Source: Bacteroidales bacterium (GTDB taxonomy: Bacteria > Bacteroidota > Bacteroidia > Bacteroidales > VadinHA17). Taken from it: a DNA stretch of 56,081 nucleotides. The translations under genes and the position numbers were made by a program. This document shows, piece after piece, positions 52,002 to 56,081 of this stretch. The stretch lies in NCBI GenBank assembly GCA_021157415.1, contig JAGGWN010000004.1, positions 1 to 56,081 on the forward strand, read 5' to 3'. How positions within the stretch are numbered: position 1 is the stretch's first letter; every line of letters starts with the position of its first letter. The notes under the pieces were generated by a model. It ran no database searches. It had not been told where the DNA came from and saw only the letters and a program-made list of their open reading frames with translations.

Positions 52002-53003
52002 TTAATCAAGATCGTATTTCTTATCGCTGAAATATTTCATGAACTGTACCCGTTCATATTCGGCCGGATTGGGACTGTTAATCTGGCTCATTTTGCACTT
52101 GAAGTCGGAAATTTTTTCAAAATTGTGTTTTTTCATCCAGGCAGACAACCCCTCATTTAGTGCTTTGATGAATCCAATCCCTTTTGTATATAATGCGGAG
52201 GCTACCTGGACAGCATCTGCACCTGCCAGCAGCTGTTTGACAACTGCTTCAGGGTTATGTATGCCGGTAGAAGCGATCAGATCGGAGCTGAGACGTCCGG
52301 ACAAGATAGAAGTCCAGCGTAATGAAATCGCCAGGTCGGAAGGATTACTCAATACATTGGTGGGTTTGAGGGTGAATTTGTCAATGTCAAAGTCGGGATG
52401 AAAAAAGCGGTTGAATAAAACTACACCGCTGATGCCGGTTTCTGATAATTTTTTGACAAAAGCTCCCAGGTTGGAGAAGTAATAACTCAGTTTGATGGCC
52501 ACGGGAATTGTGACCGCCTTGGTTATTTTTTCGGCAATGTTCAGGTATATGTTTTCAATATCGACACATTCTTTTGAGAAATCGGAGGGCATGATGAACA
52601 GGTTCAGCTCAATAGCATCAGCGCCTGCTTCCTGAGCCTTTTTGGCAAAAAACAGCCATTCATGCGAACAGGTACAGTTGATACTGGCAACCACCGGAAT
52701 GTCTATTGTCTTCTTGGCACCCTCAATCAGTTGAAGATACTTTTTGATGTTGTCTTCCTTGATCTTGTAATCATAGTAATCCAGATACCGGTGCAACTTT
52801 TCATCTTCATCCGGCGCTTCTTCGCGCAGGATGCTATCATATTCGTTATAGATTTCTTCCTCAAAGATTGATTTTAACACCACAGCACCGGCGCCGTTCT
52901 CTTCAATCTTTTGTAAATTTTGCAGATTGTTCGTTATGCTGCAGCTTCCGGCGACTACAGGAGAAACAATCTTGAGCCCTAAGTAACTGACTGATAAATC
53001 CAT
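52002..53003 (-). CDS. Dihydroorotate-dehydrogenase-like FMN flavoprotein
   Basis: The 333-residue cytosolic protein has the class 1 dihydroorotate dehydrogenase TIM-barrel layout. It opens SVSYLGLKIVSPVVAGSCSI and has VVASINCTCSHEWLFFAKKA, DAIELNL, IPVAIKLSYYFSN and IASTGIHNPEAVVKQLLAGA, the last being part of the FMN phosphate site. It belongs to the dihydroorotate dehydrogenase-like group whose substrate is unclear. True PyrD usually has a different active-site loop, and no other pyrimidine gene is near. It lies 18 bp before the Mbx-type operon and downstream of a good -7 box, so it may be the first gene of that operon. A role as redox partner is speculation. Confidence 0.85.
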   Translation of the reverse strand: MDLSVSYLGLKIVSPVVAGSCSITNNLQNLQKIEENGAGAVVLKSIFEEEIYNEYDSILREEAPDEDEKLHRYLDYYDYKIKEDNIKKYLQLIEGAKKTIDIPVVASINCTCSHEWLFFAKKAQEAGADAIELNLFIMPSDFSKECVDIENIYLNIAEKITKAVTIPVAIKLSYYFSNLGAFVKKLSETGISGVVLFNRFFHPDFDIDKFTLKPTNVLSNPSDLAISLRWTSILSGRLSSDLIASTGIHNPEAVVKQLLAGADAVQVASALYTKGIGFIKALNEGLSAWMKKHNFEKISDFKCKMSQINSPNPAEYERVQFMKYFSDKKYDLD

Positions 53004-53040
53004 GCTTTATTTGTTAATTGATAAATATTTAAACCGGGCG

Positions 53041-53048
53041 CAAATCTA
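53041..53048 (-). promoter_or_regulatory. Candidate -7 box for the flavoprotein/Mbx-type operon
   Basis: On the minus strand this reads TAGATTTG, an exact match to TAnnTTTG, 37 bp upstream of the ATG at 53003. It would drive the whole 14-gene operon down to 41111. The -33 region lacks an evident TTG. Confidence 0.45.
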
Positions 53049-53216
53049 AGCGCTTATCTTTTTAGAAAACATATTATTTAACATATTTTATCGAAATTTA
53101 AATTCATTTTAAGTAAGAAGATTTTACAATTTGGTGATAAACAGATTTGTATAATATTATAACGTATATAATTATGTAAATAATTGAGAAAAATCTTTTC
53201 TTCCGGAGAGTTTATA

Positions 53217-53224
53217 TAATTTTG
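53217..53224 (+). promoter_or_regulatory. Candidate -7 box for the MORN/YwqK-like gene
   Basis: TAATTTTG matches TAnnTTTG exactly, 28 bp upstream of the ATG at 53253, in a very AT-rich intergenic region shared with the divergent flavoprotein gene. Confidence 0.45.
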
Positions 53225-53252
53225 TCACGAAAATGATTTTACGGAGAAAAGA

Positions 53253-53777
53253 ATGAGAGAAACGGAATATATATCGACAGAGGATCTGGATATTTTTGAC
53301 GGATTGATCTGTTACAGCGGGAGCCGGGAGCCTTTTACCGGTGTTTATTTTTCTTGTCACGGCAACGGACAGGTTGGAGAAGAAGTGGAGGTGAAGGCAG
53401 GCCGCCGGCATGGTGTTCTGAAAATGTATAATGAAGAAGGTGTGCAGATCGTGGAAGCACACTTCGATCAGGGAGTGAAACACGGAAAATTGACTTTGTG
53501 GTATGACAACGGCGTAAAGAAATCGGAACTGACCCTGGTGCGAGGACGCAGGGAAGGAGAGATGAAGGTGTGGTATGAGAACGGCTCCCTGAAAATAACG
53601 GGATTCTATCATGATGATATGCTTTGCGGGACCCAGCGAAAATATTTCCCCGACGGAAAACTACGCATGCAGATAGATTTCAGGGAGGATGTCGAACACG
53701 GTTGGAAAACCATCTGGGATGAAAAAGGAAAGATTCTTTTTGAGGGAAGGTATTTTAAAGGGTCCCCACGTTCCTAA
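53253..53777 (+). CDS. MORN-repeat/YwqK-like protein
   Basis: The 174-residue protein has no signal peptide or membrane helix. It consists of about six short repeats of the YwqK/MORN-variant type: after a G-x-x-x-G-x-W/V turn, each has a pattern such as HGKLTLWYDNGVKKSEL, EGEMKVWYENGSLKIT, GTQRKYFPDGKLRMQ and HGWKTIWDEKGKILFEG. Such repeats form a beta-sheet solenoid used for binding; no catalytic function is implied. YwqK itself is described as an antitoxin in Bacillus, but no toxin gene is next to this one. The stop codon overlaps the stop of the convergent KamA-like gene by two bases. Confidence 0.85.
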   Translation: MRETEYISTEDLDIFDGLICYSGSREPFTGVYFSCHGNGQVGEEVEVKAGRRHGVLKMYNEEGVQIVEAHFDQGVKHGKLTLWYDNGVKKSELTLVRGRREGEMKVWYENGSLKITGFYHDDMLCGTQRKYFPDGKLRMQIDFREDVEHGWKTIWDEKGKILFEGRYFKGSPRS

Positions 53778-55948
53778 CTTTCCAACTGCAGATTATTAAT
53801 TTCGTGTGTTATACGGAAGTTATATTCCGGGTAAGTATAAACCGGTTGTCTTTTCTCTGTTTCTCCGAGGGAGTAACCGAAGATGGCTTCATATTCTGAG
53901 AGGTCTTCCCCCATTTCTTTCATCTGTCGCAGGTAAGCGGCTATGCTTTTGGATTCAATGATTCTGATACGTCCCATTTTTTCAATGATAGGACTATGGT
54001 TTCGTGTTTTGTCATGGTCAAATTCCAGGATACGGCGTCCGTCGGGGGTAAGGCCAATAACATGAAAACTCAGACTTTTTCCTACCCCGGGTAGATTCAT
54101 CACGCTCCGGTCGGTGGCCAGGAAAGGAGTTTGTTCCTGTTCACGGATTTTCCGTATTATCTCAGGGATATCACTTGCATGGTCCGGAAAAGACTTTATT
54201 TTTTCCGAGGATATCCTGCTGATTCTTCCCGCTCTTTTTTCTTCGTTGGCTTCCTGAACGATTCGAGCATTGGTGGCAAAATTTTCCTGATTTTCCAAAA
54301 AACCTTTTACGGAAAAGGTATAATAAGTGACCACTCCGATATCATTGAGAACTTTTCTTAGTTTGTTGGCATGGCCTCTTCTTGAGGCCGCAGCCGTAAA
54401 GACCATTTGATTGGTGACCATCCACCCGGCGGACAGGAGTGCTTCAACTGCTTTTTTGGTTTGGGGAGTGATTTCCATAGCCGATTCGAAATGGGTCTGG
54501 ATAATAAACTGCCGGATTCCGATGGCCATGGTTTTTTCCCTGAACTCTTTCAGTATATGAACCAGTTTCGGTGTGATTCTCTGCGGGAGGTAGGCCGGCA
54601 GGCGGGTGCCCAGGCGCACACGCAGTATCTCGGCATATTTTTTCCCTTCCGGCCGGCTCTTGTTTTCGATCTTTTTCTCCAGAGCCATTTTATAAACAGC
54701 ATTAAGGATATCTTCCAGCGATTGATCCGAGCTCATTAGTGCATCGCCTCCGGTGATGAGGATATCACGGAGCTGTTTGTCCGCTCTGAAATAACCCATC
54801 AACGCCTTCATCTTTTCCGGCCAGGATTTTCGGGTATGCAGCAACGACAGGTCGAAATGGAGGTGTCCCCGCTGGAAATCATACATGCGTTGACAGACCG
54901 AACAGAGCCCTCCGCATGCCCTGCCCATACTGTCAGGAATCAGGATGGCCACTTCGGGGTATCTTCTGTGAATGTTTTCAAAGGGAGGTAAGAGCCACCC
55001 GGCAGCGTTGGGTTGACCGGGTACCACCTCATCTTCTTTTTCCCAGGCTGCAATCCGTCCGAACTCCCCGACCAGCTGCCGGGAATAGAGCATATACGCA
55101 CGGATCGCCAGATCGGCATTTTTTAACGATTCCTGATTGTCGAAAATCAGCAGTGAGAGATAATACGGATTGATAAAAAATGGAATTCCTTTATTCCGGG
55201 CTTCCCGGAGAATTTTCATGGTTTTTTCGGGGAGTGAGAAATTCAGTATCTCATTCAGGGATTCCGGATCGCGGATGGCAAAACGCAAATGAAAAAGTCG
55301 TTCGTGCCACCACTGTCGTGCTGTATGTAATTTTTCTTCATGGGATTTCTCTAGGGTAAAAAAATACTTCCGGTCGTGAATCTCGCCTTTTTCGATTTTC
55401 CTGATAATCCAGGACAAAATCCGGTCGCGGTTGAGTTTTCTCATTTCTATGATTTCCGGATCAAGGCCGGAAGGGTGACGATCCATCCATTTTTTTACCA
55501 CCTGGACAGAGGGCCTTGGAGATTTCCTTTCGTCTTTCAACTGCCGGAACAGTTGGTAAAAATCTTCCAGAAAATCGGGATGAATTACTGTTTTTCCTTT
55601 CAGACTTTCCCATAATAACCGCAAAGGTTCCGAAACGACTGTGTCTCCATGCCGGTTGGGATCTTTCAGTATAAGCTTCTCATGATCGGAATAATCCAGT
55701 AACCGAATGGCTGCAAAATCTTTCCAGCGCAATTGTTCGTAACAAATCCTTCCTCTCTTTTGACGCCGGTAATAAGCCAAAGCGTCAGGATTCTCCATGA
55801 GAATTGAAAAGGCATAGTCCCTGATTTTTTTCAGAAATGTGTAATAATGAGAAACCCGGGGAAACGAATCGTCTAAAAATTTCAGCTTATTGGTAATCGA
55901 ATGAGCTTGTTGTTGTCTGTCTTTTTTCTCCAATAAAGTTAAGTACAT
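53774..55948 (-). CDS. Long KamA-family radical SAM protein (lysine 2,3-aminomutase-like)
   Basis: The 724-residue protein has a radical SAM motif C345-x3-C349-x2-C352 (CGGLCSVCQ) followed by KamA-family stretches RDILITGGDALM, EILRVRLGTRLPAYLPQRIT and FIIQTHFES. The core (about 310-640) resembles lysine 2,3-aminomutase, which moves an amino group using SAM and pyridoxal phosphate. About 300 residues precede the usual start of the fold and show no domain I recognise; canonical KamA is a little over 400 residues. The C-terminal region, with LPGVGKSLSFHVIGLTPDGRR, is close to the KamA end. The true substrate is uncertain. It is convergent with the MORN gene, stops overlapping. No gene is visible in the remaining 133 bp of the window. 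Confidence 0.86.
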   Translation of the reverse strand: MYLTLLEKKDRQQQAHSITNKLKFLDDSFPRVSHYYTFLKKIRDYAFSILMENPDALAYYRRQKRGRICYEQLRWKDFAAIRLLDYSDHEKLILKDPNRHGDTVVSEPLRLLWESLKGKTVIHPDFLEDFYQLFRQLKDERKSPRPSVQVVKKWMDRHPSGLDPEIIEMRKLNRDRILSWIIRKIEKGEIHDRKYFFTLEKSHEEKLHTARQWWHERLFHLRFAIRDPESLNEILNFSLPEKTMKILREARNKGIPFFINPYYLSLLIFDNQESLKNADLAIRAYMLYSRQLVGEFGRIAAWEKEDEVVPGQPNAAGWLLPPFENIHRRYPEVAILIPDSMGRACGGLCSVCQRMYDFQRGHLHFDLSLLHTRKSWPEKMKALMGYFRADKQLRDILITGGDALMSSDQSLEDILNAVYKMALEKKIENKSRPEGKKYAEILRVRLGTRLPAYLPQRITPKLVHILKEFREKTMAIGIRQFIIQTHFESAMEITPQTKKAVEALLSAGWMVTNQMVFTAAASRRGHANKLRKVLNDIGVVTYYTFSVKGFLENQENFATNARIVQEANEEKRAGRISRISSEKIKSFPDHASDIPEIIRKIREQEQTPFLATDRSVMNLPGVGKSLSFHVIGLTPDGRRILEFDHDKTRNHSPIIEKMGRIRIIESKSIAAYLRQMKEMGEDLSEYEAIFGYSLGETEKRQPVYTYPEYNFRITHEINNLQLES

Positions 55949-56081
55949 GCTAACCCTCTCTCTTTTCTGTCCTTTTCATATCATAATTTACAGCCTGAAA
56001 AGACTGGATGGCTAATATACGAATATTAAAGGAAAAATCCAAAATAAATCAGAGATTGTACGAGCTGCCTGATTTTAATGC

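Noticed and set aside
53253-53777. Toxin-antitoxin module based on the YwqK-like protein
   Set aside because: No small toxin-like gene adjoins it; the neighbours are a flavoprotein and a radical SAM enzyme.

Overview
The window looks like chromosomal DNA of an anaerobic or microaerobic member of the Bacteroidota, probably from the Bacteroidales/Marinilabiliales side. The evidence is a gingipain-type (C25) peptidase with a type IX secretion C-terminal domain, a Y_Y_Y-propeller SpoIIE phosphatase, pairs of DUF1080 and Gfo/Idh/MocA proteins typical of glycan-degrading Bacteroidota, an ATP-type PEP carboxykinase, weak use of Shine-Dalgarno sites, and several promoter-like TAnnTTTG boxes. I see no rRNA, tRNA, insertion sequence, phage gene or CRISPR array. 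Genes are intact and densely packed in a few long operons.

Layout. Positions 2-113 hold an 8-bp minisatellite cut by the window edge. Positions 122-3070 (minus) carry a radical SAM protein of the AmrS type and a CPA2-type cation/H+ antiporter with a TrkA regulatory tail. Positions 3417-14569 form a catabolic region: two DUF1080 (3-keto-glycoside lyase/hydrolase) lipoproteins, three Gfo/Idh/MocA oxidoreductases (two with export signals), a large M14 carboxypeptidase-like protein, a DoxX-family membrane protein and pckA. This is consistent with glycoside breakdown through 3-keto intermediates. Positions 14640-18753 (minus) hold a DUF72 protein and a propeller/SpoIIE phosphatase. Positions 18904-23019 encode the secreted C25 peptidase. 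Positions 23192-25229 form a three-gene operon (HD hydrolase, Mut7-C RNase-like protein, metallophosphatase).

Positions 25386-40902 are a 15.5-kb single-strand operon of export machinery: ABC ATPase, ABC permease fused to a degenerate M1-peptidase-like region, TolC-like outer membrane protein, periplasmic adaptor, RND permease, then a 1570-residue protein that joins a complete RND permease to an ABC ATPase, and a last ABC permease. In the fusion, the first strand and A-loop of the ABC domain appear to be separated from Walker A by an inserted membrane segment of about 200 residues.

Positions 41111-53003 (minus) form a 14-gene respiratory operon. In transcription order it is a dihydroorotate-dehydrogenase-like flavoprotein, then MrpE, F, G, a DUF4040 subunit, MrpB, C, D, a second MrpD-like antiporter subunit, and NuoH-, NuoB-, NuoC-, NuoD- and NuoI-like subunits. 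This is the order of the archaeal mbxABCDFGHH'MJKLN (membrane-bound sulfane reductase) locus. The last subunit is fused to a GltD/NfnL-type FAD- and NAD(P)-binding module carrying two more predicted [4Fe-4S] clusters. Four-cysteine [NiFe] ligation is lost, and the NuoB-like subunit has only three cysteines. My reading is a Na+/H+-coupled ferredoxin:NAD(P) or sulfur-linked oxidoreductase of the MBH/MBS superfamily with a built-in pyridine-nucleotide module. The redox partner is inference.

The window closes with a MORN/YwqK-like protein (53253-53777, plus) convergent with a long KamA-family radical SAM protein (53774-55948, minus). The strongest candidates for something new are the RND-ABC fusion and the Mbx-type complex with its fused NAD(P) module.
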